Shown here: positions 8,188 through 14,722 of the stretch, one piece after another | Layout: every line of letters starts with the position of its first letter | How positions within the stretch are numbered: the stretch's first letter is position 1 | Origin: an uncultured Collinsella sp. | GTDB taxonomy: Bacteria; Actinomycetota; Coriobacteriia; Coriobacteriales; Coriobacteriaceae | Direction of reading: 5' to 3' | Assembly (NCBI GenBank): GCA_900552875.1 | Contig: USCS01000003.1 | Location: 1-27,464 of the forward strand | Length of the DNA stretch: 27,464 bases | Translations under genes and position numbers: made by a program | The notes under the pieces: generated by a model | Seen by the model: the letters and a program-made list of their open reading frames with translations, nothing else | The model's database searches: none | Told to the model about the DNA's origin: nothing

Positions 8188-9912
8188 CTAGGAGCGCAGT
8201 GTAATTTTATCGCGCAGTGACTTGAGGTCTTCAGTAACAGTCCGGTCTTCCTGAATCATCTTTTGAACCTTTTTATAGCTCGTGCTGACGGTCGAGTGGT
8301 TGCGGTTGCCAAACTCGGCGCCCACGGCCGTCGTCGTCATCTCGCACATCTCGATCGCCAGGTAGATAGCGATATGGCGCGCCTTGGCGATATTGGCGTT
8401 GCGGCGAGGCCCGATGAGTTCCTCGTGCGTCACGCCGTATTGCTCTTCGATGACGGACTGGACCGTCTGCACATTGATCTTCTTGGCCGATGTGTCGAAG
8501 TACTGGTTGGCGATGGCGTCGATGTCGTCAAAGGTGAGCTCCCCGCCCTCGCGCTCGCGATCGCCCGCTTCGCCGGCACAACGCTCGCAAAAGCTCTCGA
8601 GCTCGCGGATGTTGGTGCCCGAGACCTCGGCCATGTGTTTAAAGTGCGCGTCGGTCAGATGTCCGCCGTCGCCCCCGTAGGCCGCCAGCAGCGAGTCGTT
8701 GCCTGCCTCGGGTGCGGCGGCGATCGTGTTCTCGTAATAACGCTGCAAAATCTTGTACTTCATCTCGTAGCTGGGCTCCGCCACCAGGCACAGCAGACCG
8801 GCATTAAAGCGACTGGTCAGGCGCTCGTCCATATTAAGGTCCTTGGGGGCGCGGTCGGCGGCGATCACGACCTTCTTGTTGTTACGGATAAATTCGTCCA
8901 TCAACTGGAAGAAGTAATCCACGCTCGCGCGCTTGCCGATGATGTTCTGGATGTCATCGATGATAAGCACGTCGACGCCGTGGTACGCCTGCATAATGGG
9001 GGCGTTGCTCTTCTTTTGGCGGTCGAATTCCGTCATCAAGTCGTCCAGATATGCCTGCGAGTTGGCGTACTTCACCTTGATCTCGGGCGATTTCTCTGCC
9101 AGTTCATTTTTGATGGCGAGCAGCAGGTGCGTCTTGCCCAGGCCCGATTTGCCGTAGATGAACAGCGACGTGCAGGTACCGGGCGTGTCTGCAAGCATGG
9201 CGAATTTGAGCGCCGATCGGTAGGCAAGGCTGTTCTCCGGTCCGAAGACGAAGTTTTCAAACGTGAATTTCGAATTCGCTGCGAGGGGTGCCCCGTCCGC
9301 GTTTTTCTCGACTGCCGCGGTGGCCGCCGCCGAAGGTGCTGCCGGCACTGCGGACGAACTCGCGCTTTTCGCCGGCGGCCTGCCATTCATTTGGGTCATC
9401 ATGCGGCGGAAATCGTCGGCGGACAACGTGTTTTTGATTGCAATGCCCGATTCCTCGCCGGGTGTCGCCTCGTGTGCCACGGGCATATGCGTGGCGGTCG
9501 GGATGGGTGAGGGGGCTGGCTCTACCGCCGGTGCGACCGAAGCGGCCGGCTGCGGTGCCATGGTTTCACGGGAAACATCGTCGCGTCGAGGCTCGGGCGC
9601 CGGCGTTGCCGCTGCGGTGGTGGTCGCTACCGGGTGAGTGACCGGGGCCGTATTTGCCGAGGCGCCTTGCGGTGCCACGATATTGAGCGCAATCGGTGCA
9701 AAGGCGATCTCTTCTAGGTACGCCTCGATGGTCGGCTGATGCTTTTTGAGCTGAGCGATGGCAAAGCGTGAAGGGGCCTCAATCGTCAGAGTGTCCTCGG
9801 TTAAACTCACGGCGCGCGATTGTCCCAGCATATTGATGAGGCGTGCATCTTGGCCGTCGCGCTGACAAAAGGCGATGGCATCCCCCAGGATGATGCTTGC
9901 TTCCTCGTCCAC
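8188..9912 (-). CDS. dnaA: Chromosomal replication initiator protein DnaA
   Basis: This is the AAA+ protein that binds and melts the origin. Of 574 residues, domain I is about 1-85, domain II is a long Ala/Pro/Thr-rich linker (about 90-210), domain III has Walker A GKSGLGKTH and Walker B VDVLIIDDIQN, and domain IV is the C-terminal helix-turn-helix. The DNA-recognition signature, GGRDHTTV in E. coli, reads GNRNHSTV here, so Asn538 stands at the Asp433 position and Ser540 at Thr435. This may relate to the non-standard DnaA boxes in the window. The start is GTG, after GGGAG. The gene lies 15 bases past the upstream ATPase gene, suggesting cotranscription. No terminator is visible before dnaN. 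Confidence 0.98.
   Translation of the reverse strand: MDEEASIILGDAIAFCQRDGQDARLINMLGQSRAVSLTEDTLTIEAPSRFAIAQLKKHQPTIEAYLEEIAFAPIALNIVAPQGASANTAPVTHPVATTTAAATPAPEPRRDDVSRETMAPQPAASVAPAVEPAPSPIPTATHMPVAHEATPGEESGIAIKNTLSADDFRRMMTQMNGRPPAKSASSSAVPAAPSAAATAAVEKNADGAPLAANSKFTFENFVFGPENSLAYRSALKFAMLADTPGTCTSLFIYGKSGLGKTHLLLAIKNELAEKSPEIKVKYANSQAYLDDLMTEFDRQKKSNAPIMQAYHGVDVLIIDDIQNIIGKRASVDYFFQLMDEFIRNNKKVVIAADRAPKDLNMDERLTSRFNAGLLCLVAEPSYEMKYKILQRYYENTIAAAPEAGNDSLLAAYGGDGGHLTDAHFKHMAEVSGTNIRELESFCERCAGEAGDREREGGELTFDDIDAIANQYFDTSAKKINVQTVQSVIEEQYGVTHEELIGPRRNANIAKARHIAIYLAIEMCEMTTTAVGAEFGNRNHSTVSTSYKKVQKMIQEDRTVTEDLKSLRDKITLRS
9562..9577. other. parS-like site inside dnaA
   Basis: GGTTTCACGGGAAACA matches the parS consensus TGTTTCACGTGAAACA at 14 of 16 positions. 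It lies in the poorly conserved domain II linker of dnaA, where it encodes VSRET on the minus strand. Whether ParB binds it is unknown. Confidence 0.5.
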
Positions 9913-9927
9913 TGTTTCTCCCGTTCC

Positions 9928-11280
9928 TTAGCTTTGGGCTCGCACGCGAGTGCTACCTATCTCGGTCAGATGATATTTCTGGCCATGTTTGATTATCAAG
10001 CCGGCCTGTGCCAAGTCGTTGAGCGTCCGCGACCACGTGGGTGCTGAGTTTCCAAACGCTCGCGCCAGGTCGGTTGCGCCACACTCCTGGTTTTGAGCCA
10101 GATAGCCCAGCGCCGCTTCGCCGCGCTCGCTCACAAATACGTTTTGCTGCGGCTGTGCATATTGATTCGCCGCATTAGGATACATCATTTGAGCTGCTGG
10201 TTGTTGAGAACTCTGCATGGGCAGCGGCTGCTGTTGAAAACTTTGCGGCCACTGTTGGTAAGGCTGCGGAGGCATCTGCTGGGCCCATGGGTTGTACTGC
10301 GCCTGGGGCATTTGTTGGTACGGCTGCTGGTATCCCAGCGGGTATTGCTGGGGGTATGCCTGCGCATATCCCGTTTGCGGCGCGTATTGAGCCGGATACC
10401 CTTGCGGGTTCGGTTGATAGGATATCTGCTGTGTAGCCGATGCGCCTGCCATCTGCTGTAAGTTTCCCACATCCTGGCCCATCGCTGGCATTGCATCGGG
10501 TATGTTCTGGGGAATCGCGCCCGAGGGTGCCTGGGGCTCTTGCACGGGGGGCATGCCGGGCTGCAGCATAGGAGGCATTTGCTGTTGCACCTGCTGCATT
10601 GCCGCGGGTTGCTGCGCGAAGGCGCCCGGCATGGGATATGCCGGCTGCTCCGTTTCGGGTCGCACGGCTGCCCCGCGCCCGCCAGCACGCTCGATTTCCT
10701 GCACGCGCTTGGGGTTCAGACTTACCGTCACGACGGTGCCGTTGCCCATGTTGTCCTCGATGGAGACGGCACCGCCGGCGTTTTCCAAGTACTCCTGTAC
10801 CATGGGAAACCCGGCGCCGGTGCCGCGGATATACCGTTTCATCTTGCTGTTTGCACTGGTTACGCCAAAATCGAAGGCACGCTCTTTGTCGTCGATGCCC
10901 GGACCCTGATCGGCAAAGCGAATGGTGTCGCCACCGTCGAGAATCGAGATGATGGGCTCTGCAAAATGCGCGTGGATAAAGTTTTCGACAATCTCGCGGA
11001 TAACCATCAGCGAGATGCGTCCCCCCTGCTCTTTCATGCACTGGTAGACGGTGTTGGTTGTCTCTTCCAGGTAGGTACGGACGTCTTGCGGTTCGATGAC
11101 GATGACACGCGGTGTCGACAGCATGTCATCGTAGACCGCGATGCGCGCTGCATACATGGCCTTCGGTGCTTGTGCGGTGACCTGCTCACCCTCGTTGCGT
11201 TCTTCGCGCACGCCGGTGATGTGCTCGTTGTCGGGTGCCGGATCACCGGAATCGACCATGGTGTAGAAGTCGTCAGACAT
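9928..11280 (-). CDS. ATPase (GHKL/anti-sigma-like) plus winged-helix fusion protein upstream of dnaA
   Basis: I do not recognise a named family for this 450-residue protein. Residues 55-190 form a GHKL ATPase domain like SpoIIAB/RsbW anti-sigma kinases: N-box IREIVENFIHAH (94-105, with Glu96 and Asn100), G1 box DQGPGID (124-130) and G2-like GTGAGFPM (153-160). Residues 205-380 are a Gln/Pro/Met/Tyr-rich low-complexity linker. Residues 383-450 look like a winged helix (GATDLARAFG, TWSRTLNDLAQAGLI, KYHLTEIG). No histidine phosphorylation domain or membrane segment is seen, so it is not an ordinary sensor kinase. The ATG at 11280 has only a weak ribosome site. It is the first gene left of the origin and ends 15 bases before dnaA, so it may regulate dnaA or sense ATP at initiation; that is inference. 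Confidence 0.8.
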   Translation of the reverse strand: MSDDFYTMVDSGDPAPDNEHITGVREERNEGEQVTAQAPKAMYAARIAVYDDMLSTPRVIVIEPQDVRTYLEETTNTVYQCMKEQGGRISLMVIREIVENFIHAHFAEPIISILDGGDTIRFADQGPGIDDKERAFDFGVTSANSKMKRYIRGTGAGFPMVQEYLENAGGAVSIEDNMGNGTVVTVSLNPKRVQEIERAGGRGAAVRPETEQPAYPMPGAFAQQPAAMQQVQQQMPPMLQPGMPPVQEPQAPSGAIPQNIPDAMPAMGQDVGNLQQMAGASATQQISYQPNPQGYPAQYAPQTGYAQAYPQQYPLGYQQPYQQMPQAQYNPWAQQMPPQPYQQWPQSFQQQPLPMQSSQQPAAQMMYPNAANQYAQPQQNVFVSERGEAALGYLAQNQECGATDLARAFGNSAPTWSRTLNDLAQAGLIIKHGQKYHLTEIGSTRVRAQS

Positions 11281-11343
11281 GCCGCTCGCAATCTTTCAAA
11301 AGGTTTTGAACAAATAGTAGCTCACCGCGCAATGTTTCTCATC

Positions 11344-11360
11344 TTTCGACAAGTTTTCAA
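11344..11360 (+). repeat. 17-bp origin direct repeat, copy 2
   Basis: An exact copy of the sequence at 8154-8170, same orientation, 3190 bases away on the other side of dnaA and the ATPase gene. Its last ten bases form the left arm of the inverted repeat at 11351-11376. Confidence 0.8.
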
Positions 11361-11376
11361 AACATGTTGAAAACTT
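11351..11376. repeat. 10-bp inverted repeat in the origin
   Basis: AAGTTTTCAA (11351-11360) and TTGAAAACTT (11367-11376) are perfect inverted copies around AACATG. The right arm overlaps a full TGTTGAAAA site, so the pair may present two facing DnaA sites. No T-run follows and a terminator role is unlikely. Confidence 0.75.
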
Positions 11377-11523
11377 TGGAAAACGGACGAAAAGTTCTCA
11401 ACATTTCCAACATGACCTGTTGAAAACTCGATGAAATTTCGTGAAAAGTTGTCTGCTGCCTCAAATGCCGATTCTGCTTATGGGGGAACCGTGTACTCTT
11501 TGCAACCTTTTACCTTTGATTTC

Positions 11524-11553
11524 TTGACATTTGAACATTGATTTCCCTACAAT
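11524..11553 (+). promoter_or_regulatory. Promoter of rpmH operon
   Basis: A perfect -35 hexamer TTGACA (11524-11529) and -10 TACAAT (11548-11553) are 18 bp apart, predicting a start near 11560 and a leader of about 65 bases before rpmH. It is the clearest sigma-70-type promoter in the window. Confidence 0.8.
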
Positions 11554-11579
11554 CTTCAAGCTCACGTGTCTATATCTGC

Positions 11580-11597
11580 GTCCGCGCCCCCGCGGAC
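11580..11597 (+). other. GC hairpin in rpmH leader
   Basis: GTCCGCG (11580-11586) pairs with CGCGGAC (11591-11597) around CCCC, between the predicted transcript start and the rpmH ribosome site. It could affect transcript stability or attenuation. No T-run follows. Confidence 0.45.
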
Positions 11598-11625
11598 ACT
11601 CGAAATGCAGCAGGAGGAACTTAAG

Positions 11626-11760
11626 ATGAAGCGTACGTATCAGCCTAATAAGCGTAAGCGTGCCAAGACCCATGGCTTCCGTGCCCGTATGGCCACTAAG
11701 GGTGGTCGTGCCGTGCTCGCCCGTCGTCGCGCCAAGGGCCGCAAGCGTCTCACTGTCTAG
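11626..11760 (+). CDS. rpmH: 50S ribosomal protein L34
   Basis: This is the 44-residue basic protein L34 of the large ribosomal subunit, with the classic MKRTYQPNKRKRAKTHGFR start and a KGRKRL-containing end. The ATG at 11626 follows AGGAGG and gives the standard length. An in-frame ATG at 11566 would add 20 unrelated residues and lies almost at the predicted transcript start, so it is rejected. It heads the rpmH-rnpA-yidD-yidC-khpB cluster. Confidence 0.98.
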   Translation: MKRTYQPNKRKRAKTHGFRARMATKGGRAVLARRRAKGRKRLTV

Positions 11761-11780
11761 CAGCGATACACACATCTCGC

Positions 11781-12119
11781 ATGAAGACTATTAAGTCTCG
11801 GCAAGATTTCGAGCATGTGTTCAGTCAGGGGCGTCGTTTCAATCACCCTCTGATTCGAATGACCATATGTGAATCGGTTGGCGAAGGCGACTCCGGAAGG
11901 GTCGCCTTCGTTGGTGCTAAACGACTCGGTTGTGCTGTGGTGCGCAACCGATCTAAGCGCGTGATGCGCGAGGCCGCCCGCAGCTGTGGATTTCCCGTTG
12001 CGGGTTATGACATCATCTTGTTCGCGACTCCCAAAACGAGGGTTTCCTCGCCGCAGGAGATGGACAAGGCGTTGCGTTCGCTTATGAAACGCGCCGGCGT
12101 TGCCGGGGAGGAGCGATGA
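11781..12119 (+). CDS. rnpA: Ribonuclease P protein component
   Basis: This 112-residue basic protein assists the RNase P RNA in trimming tRNA 5' leaders. The RNR signature is clear (AVVRNRSKRVMREA, residues about 53-66), preceded by the N-terminal SRQDFEHVFSQGRRF. The ATG lies 20 bases after rpmH with no evident ribosome site, so translation may be coupled or weak. The last four bases overlap yidD (ATGA). Confidence 0.97.
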   Translation: MKTIKSRQDFEHVFSQGRRFNHPLIRMTICESVGEGDSGRVAFVGAKRLGCAVVRNRSKRVMREAARSCGFPVAGYDIILFATPKTRVSSPQEMDKALRSLMKRAGVAGEER

Positions 12120-12340
12120 GCAATCACGTTTTGCGACGTGTTGCCATCGCTCCTATTCGCATATATCAACAGGTTATTTCGCCCTTATTGCCTGACGCCT
12201 GCATTTATTACCCAACGTGCTCGCAATACGCTATCCAGGCGATTGAGAAGTACGGTGTTTTTAGAGGCTGCTGGCTTGCCGTGAGGCGCATCGCTCGCTG
12301 CAATCCCCTGCACGTCGGCGGTTATGACCCTGTGCCTTAG
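12116..12340 (+). CDS. yidD: Membrane protein insertion efficiency factor YidD
   Basis: A 74-residue YidD protein with the family block CIYYPTCSQYAIQAIEKYG followed by RIARCNPLHVGGYDPVP; the cysteines and HVGGYDPVP are diagnostic. YidD proteins are small inner-face membrane-associated factors that aid YidC-dependent insertion; the exact mechanism is unsettled. The ATGA overlap with rnpA indicates coupled translation, and yidC follows after 29 bases. Confidence 0.96.
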   Translation: MSNHVLRRVAIAPIRIYQQVISPLLPDACIYYPTCSQYAIQAIEKYGVFRGCWLAVRRIARCNPLHVGGYDPVP

Positions 12341-12369
12341 CGGGCACTCGCTATCGGAGGAAAACTTAC

Positions 12370-13140
12370 ATGTGGGATTGGATCGTTAACATCCTTTTTG
12401 AGCTGCTCAAGCTCATCCAGACCTTTGCGGTCGACTGGGGCCTGTCCATCATCATCCTGGTGGTCATCATCCGTCTGCTGCTGACGCCGCTTATGCTCAA
12501 GTCGACCAAGTCGACGGCTCGCATGCAGGTGCTGCAGCCTAAGATGCTCGAGATCCAGGAGCGCTATGCAGACGATCCCCAGCGTCAGGCCGAGGAGATG
12601 CAGAAGTTCTACAGCGAGAACAAGTTCAACCCCATGGCTGGTTGTCTGCCGCTGCTGATCCAGATGCCTATCCTGTTCGCCCTGTTCACGTTGCTGCGCA
12701 ACCTGCCGCAGTACTTTGACGAGGGCACCTTCTCGTTCTTCAACATCCTGCCCGACCTGACTACGACGCCGAGCGCTTCCTTTGCCGATGGCTTTATGGC
12801 TGCACTGCCGGCGCTGGTCTGCCTGATCCTGTTTGCCGTCCTGACCCTGATTCCGCAGCTGTACATGTCGCGTAACCAGACCGGTCAGCAGGCCCAGAGC
12901 ATGCGCATGATGGCCGTCGTCATGACCGTCATGATGCTCTGGATGGGCTGGAGCCTGCCCGTCGGCGTCCTGCTCTATTACGATGTATCTTCTGCTTGGC
13001 AGGTTATCCAGCAGATCTTCGTGACGCAGAAGGTTATCGAAAAGGCCAAGGCCGATGAGGAGGAGCGTCTTAAGAACGCCCCGCTGCAGGTCGAGGTCAC
13101 GCGCCGCGAGAAGAAGCCGCGTCCGCACAAGAAGAAGTAG
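12370..13140 (+). CDS. yidC: Membrane protein insertase YidC/Oxa1 family
   Basis: This integral membrane insertase of 256 residues is the short Gram-positive type without the large periplasmic domain. Hydrophobic segments lie near 23-42, 90-110, 140-160 and 178-215. Arg35, in VVIIRLLLTP, fits the conserved positive charge in the substrate groove. CLPLLIQMPILFALF is the conserved family block. The C-terminus is strongly basic (KKPRPHKKK), a feature linked to ribosome contact in other YidC/Oxa1 proteins. There is no lipobox Cys at the N-terminus, unlike Bacillus SpoIIIJ/YqjG. The start follows GGAGG at good spacing. Confidence 0.96.
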   Translation: MWDWIVNILFELLKLIQTFAVDWGLSIIILVVIIRLLLTPLMLKSTKSTARMQVLQPKMLEIQERYADDPQRQAEEMQKFYSENKFNPMAGCLPLLIQMPILFALFTLLRNLPQYFDEGTFSFFNILPDLTTTPSASFADGFMAALPALVCLILFAVLTLIPQLYMSRNQTGQQAQSMRMMAVVMTVMMLWMGWSLPVGVLLYYDVSSAWQVIQQIFVTQKVIEKAKADEEERLKNAPLQVEVTRREKKPRPHKKK

Positions 13141-13158
13141 TCGGGATATCAATCTTAT

Positions 13159-13170
13159 TTAGGTACCTAA
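13159..13170. repeat. 12-bp palindrome TTAGGTACCTAA, copy 1
   Basis: A perfect palindrome TTAGGTACCTAA followed by C, between yidC and the khpB ribosome site. The same 13 bases occur at 16662-16674 just after the parAB operon. It could be an operator or other protein site; no function is known to me. Confidence 0.6.
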
Positions 13171-13185
13171 CTTTTGGAGTACGTT

Positions 13186-13755
13186 ATGTCTGAAGAGATC
13201 ATCGAGGATATGCTTGAGGAGGTTGCCCCGCAGGTTGCGGGCGATTATCCCGAGATTGCACAGCGCTACAAGGCTGGTGAAGAGCTGACTGATGAGGAGC
13301 TTGACACCATTGCCGATGTTGCGATTTCTATTCTGCGTTCCATCCTTTCGCACTTCGATGCCGCCAACTCTCCTATCGATGAGTATGAGGGCGATGAGGG
13401 CGAGCTGATTCTGGACGTAACGGCTCCTGACCTTGCTGTTCTCATTGGTCGTCACGGTCGTACGCTTGATGCCCTTCAGGTCATGTTCTCGCTTCTGGTG
13501 AGCCGTAAACTTGGCTTTAGGTATCCCGTTGTGGTGGACGTTGAGGGCTACAAGAGCCGCCGTCAAGACAAGGTCGCATCCATGGCTCAGTCTGCTGCCG
13601 AGCGTGCTATTCGCACTCATAAGAGTGTTTCGCTTCCGCCCATGAATGCCTATGAGCGTCGACTGGTTCATATTGCACTTCGTGGCAACGATGCGGTCGA
13701 TACCCATTCTGAGGGCTCTGACCCCGATCGTCACGTAGTGATTGTTGCTCGATAA
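13186..13755 (+). CDS. khpB: KhpB/Jag RNA-binding protein (KH and R3H domains)
   Basis: A 189-residue RNA-binding protein of the Jag/EloR/KhpB family, which acts with KhpA in RNA control linked to cell elongation and division in streptococci. The KH domain is near 73-120 with the RNA-binding loop GRHGRTLDALQ (88-98). The R3H domain is at the C-terminus (RRLVHIALRGNDAVDTHSEG, 158-177). The usual Jag-N domain is not recognisable; an acidic helical stretch of about 60 residues takes its place. The ATG follows TTGGAG; a TTG at 13174 in frame would put that site inside the gene. It is the last gene of the rpmH cluster. Confidence 0.93.
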   Translation: MSEEIIEDMLEEVAPQVAGDYPEIAQRYKAGEELTDEELDTIADVAISILRSILSHFDAANSPIDEYEGDEGELILDVTAPDLAVLIGRHGRTLDALQVMFSLLVSRKLGFRYPVVVDVEGYKSRRQDKVASMAQSAAERAIRTHKSVSLPPMNAYERRLVHIALRGNDAVDTHSEGSDPDRHVVIVAR

Positions 13756-13773
13756 TCTGCTTGAGCTTATGCT

Positions 13774-13805
13774 AAGGGGACGTGGTTTCCACGTCCCCTT
13801 TTTTT
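13774..13805 (+). terminator. Strong intrinsic terminator after khpB
   Basis: A perfect 12-bp stem (AAGGGGACGTGG at 13774-13785 with CCACGTCCCCTT at 13789-13800, TTT loop) runs into five more T. It ends the rpmH-rnpA-yidD-yidC-khpB transcript. Confidence 0.95.
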
Positions 13806-13850
13806 GTCAAAAGTTCTCGATACACTGATTTTTGTCAGAAAGGAGTCGTC

Positions 13851-14588
13851 TTGTTTGTGTTGACTGATGAGCAAGCAAACCAGATGCTTAGCCGTCTTGC
13901 TTCGTATTGCAAAGACTATTCATTGAAGGTTTCCGATGACGAGCTTCGGGCCTGTATTCAGCACCTGGATCTTGTATTGGAGACCAATAAGGCTACTAAT
14001 CTTACGCGCATTCTGAATGTTGACGATGCTGCAGTTCTTCACATTCTGGACTCACTTGTATTACTTCCTTATATCAATAAGGCCCCTGAGGGTGCGCTGC
14101 TTGATATGGGTACTGGTGCTGGTTTCCCTGGTATTCCTCTGACTATTGCCAGTGGCCGTAAGGCAACCTATATCGATTCAGTTGGTAAGAAAGTTGATGC
14201 TGTTAACTCTTTTGTTAAGAGCCTTGGCCTGAAGCACGCCCATGCTGTTCATGATCGTCTAGAAGAATATGCACGTTCTCATAAGAAGCAATTTGCTGTT
14301 GTTACTGCTCGTGCACTTGCTCCGTTCCCGGTTCTTGTTGAATATGCTTCTCCTTATTTGAAAGACGGTGGACTCTTTGTCATTACTAAGGGCAATCCCA
14401 CAGATGAAGAGCTTGATTCTGGCGAGGCTGCTTCTAAGATCTGCGGCTTTACAGCGCTTTTCACCGATGAATTAGATTTGCCTGATGGCTTAGGGCATCG
14501 TGAGTTCATCATTCTTAAGAAGTCTCGTCCAGCATCCGTTACTCTTCCGCGTGCTAATGGCATGGCGAAGAAGAATCCGCTTGCTTAG
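13851..14588 (+). CDS. rsmG: 16S rRNA (guanine-N7) methyltransferase RsmG
   Basis: RsmG (GidB) methylates G527 of 16S rRNA using S-adenosylmethionine; loss gives low-level streptomycin resistance in several bacteria. The SAM-binding motif LLDMGTGAGFPGIPL is clear, with NLTRI and HILDSL before it and VTARALAPF after. I place the start at TTG 13851 because AAAGGAG ends five bases before it; GTG 13857 is an alternative (spacing 11). A frame extension to 13782 runs into the khpB terminator and is not credible. Length is about 245 residues. Codons are richer in T and A at the third position than in the gyr or dinG genes. The parS array starts one base after the stop codon. Confidence 0.95.
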   Translation: MFVLTDEQANQMLSRLASYCKDYSLKVSDDELRACIQHLDLVLETNKATNLTRILNVDDAAVLHILDSLVLLPYINKAPEGALLDMGTGAGFPGIPLTIASGRKATYIDSVGKKVDAVNSFVKSLGLKHAHAVHDRLEEYARSHKKQFAVVTARALAPFPVLVEYASPYLKDGGLFVITKGNPTDEELDSGEAASKICGFTALFTDELDLPDGLGHREFIILKKSRPASVTLPRANGMAKKNPLA

Positions 14589-14589
14589 A

Positions 14590-14605
14590 TGTTTCACGTG
14601 AAACA
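14590..14605. other. parS: parS site 1 (perfect)
   Basis: TGTTTCACGTGAAACA is the exact 16-bp palindromic ParB-binding consensus, extended by A and T to an 18-bp palindrome. It begins just past the rsmG stop. Confidence 0.97.
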
Positions 14606-14628
14606 TAATGGATAGTGTCGACTCAAAA

Positions 14629-14644
14629 TGTTTCACGTGAAACA
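14629..14644. other. parS: parS site 2 (perfect)
   Basis: A second exact parS with the same flanking A/T, 39 bp after site 1 start to start. Confidence 0.97.
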
Positions 14645-14667
14645 TCGTAGTTGATAACGAATCGGAA

Positions 14668-14683
14668 TGTTTCACGTGAAACA
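14668..14683. other. parS: parS site 3 (perfect)
   Basis: A third exact parS, again 39 bp on, ending 39 bases before the parA start. ParB bound here could also affect parA expression. Confidence 0.97.
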
Positions 14684-14722
14684 TCCTCCGTTTAACGGCA
14701 TTAATACACACCAGGAGGGACC

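Larger units (their letters stand above)
11304..11426. other. oriC: DnaA-box-like cluster, probable rpmH-side oriC
   Basis: The 345-bp gap 11281-11625 has no gene. It holds repeated TTTTCAACA-type 9-mers: TTTTGAACA (11304-11312), TGTTGAAAA (11365-11373 and 11418-11426, the reverse complement of TTTTCAACA), TTCTCAACA (11395-11403) and TTTCCAACA (11404-11412). Replication genes on the left and ribosomal/RNase P genes on the right diverge from this point. The sites differ from TTATCCACA mainly by A instead of C at position 6. The remaining stretch holds the rpmH promoter and leader. Confidence 0.7.

Noticed and set aside
10175..10470. Short tandem-repeat or CRISPR-like pattern in the ATPase gene linker
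   Set aside because: The repetitive look comes from Gln/Pro/Tyr codons in a low-complexity linker. There are no regular repeat-spacer units.
11566..11625. N-terminal extension of rpmH from ATG 11566
   Set aside because: It lies within a few bases of the predicted transcript start and has no ribosome site. The ATG at 11626 gives the standard 44-residue L34.
13782..13850. Extended rsmG start at GTG 13782
   Set aside because: This would encode the loop and right arm of the khpB terminator. AAAGGAG at 13839-13845 supports TTG 13851 or GTG 13857.
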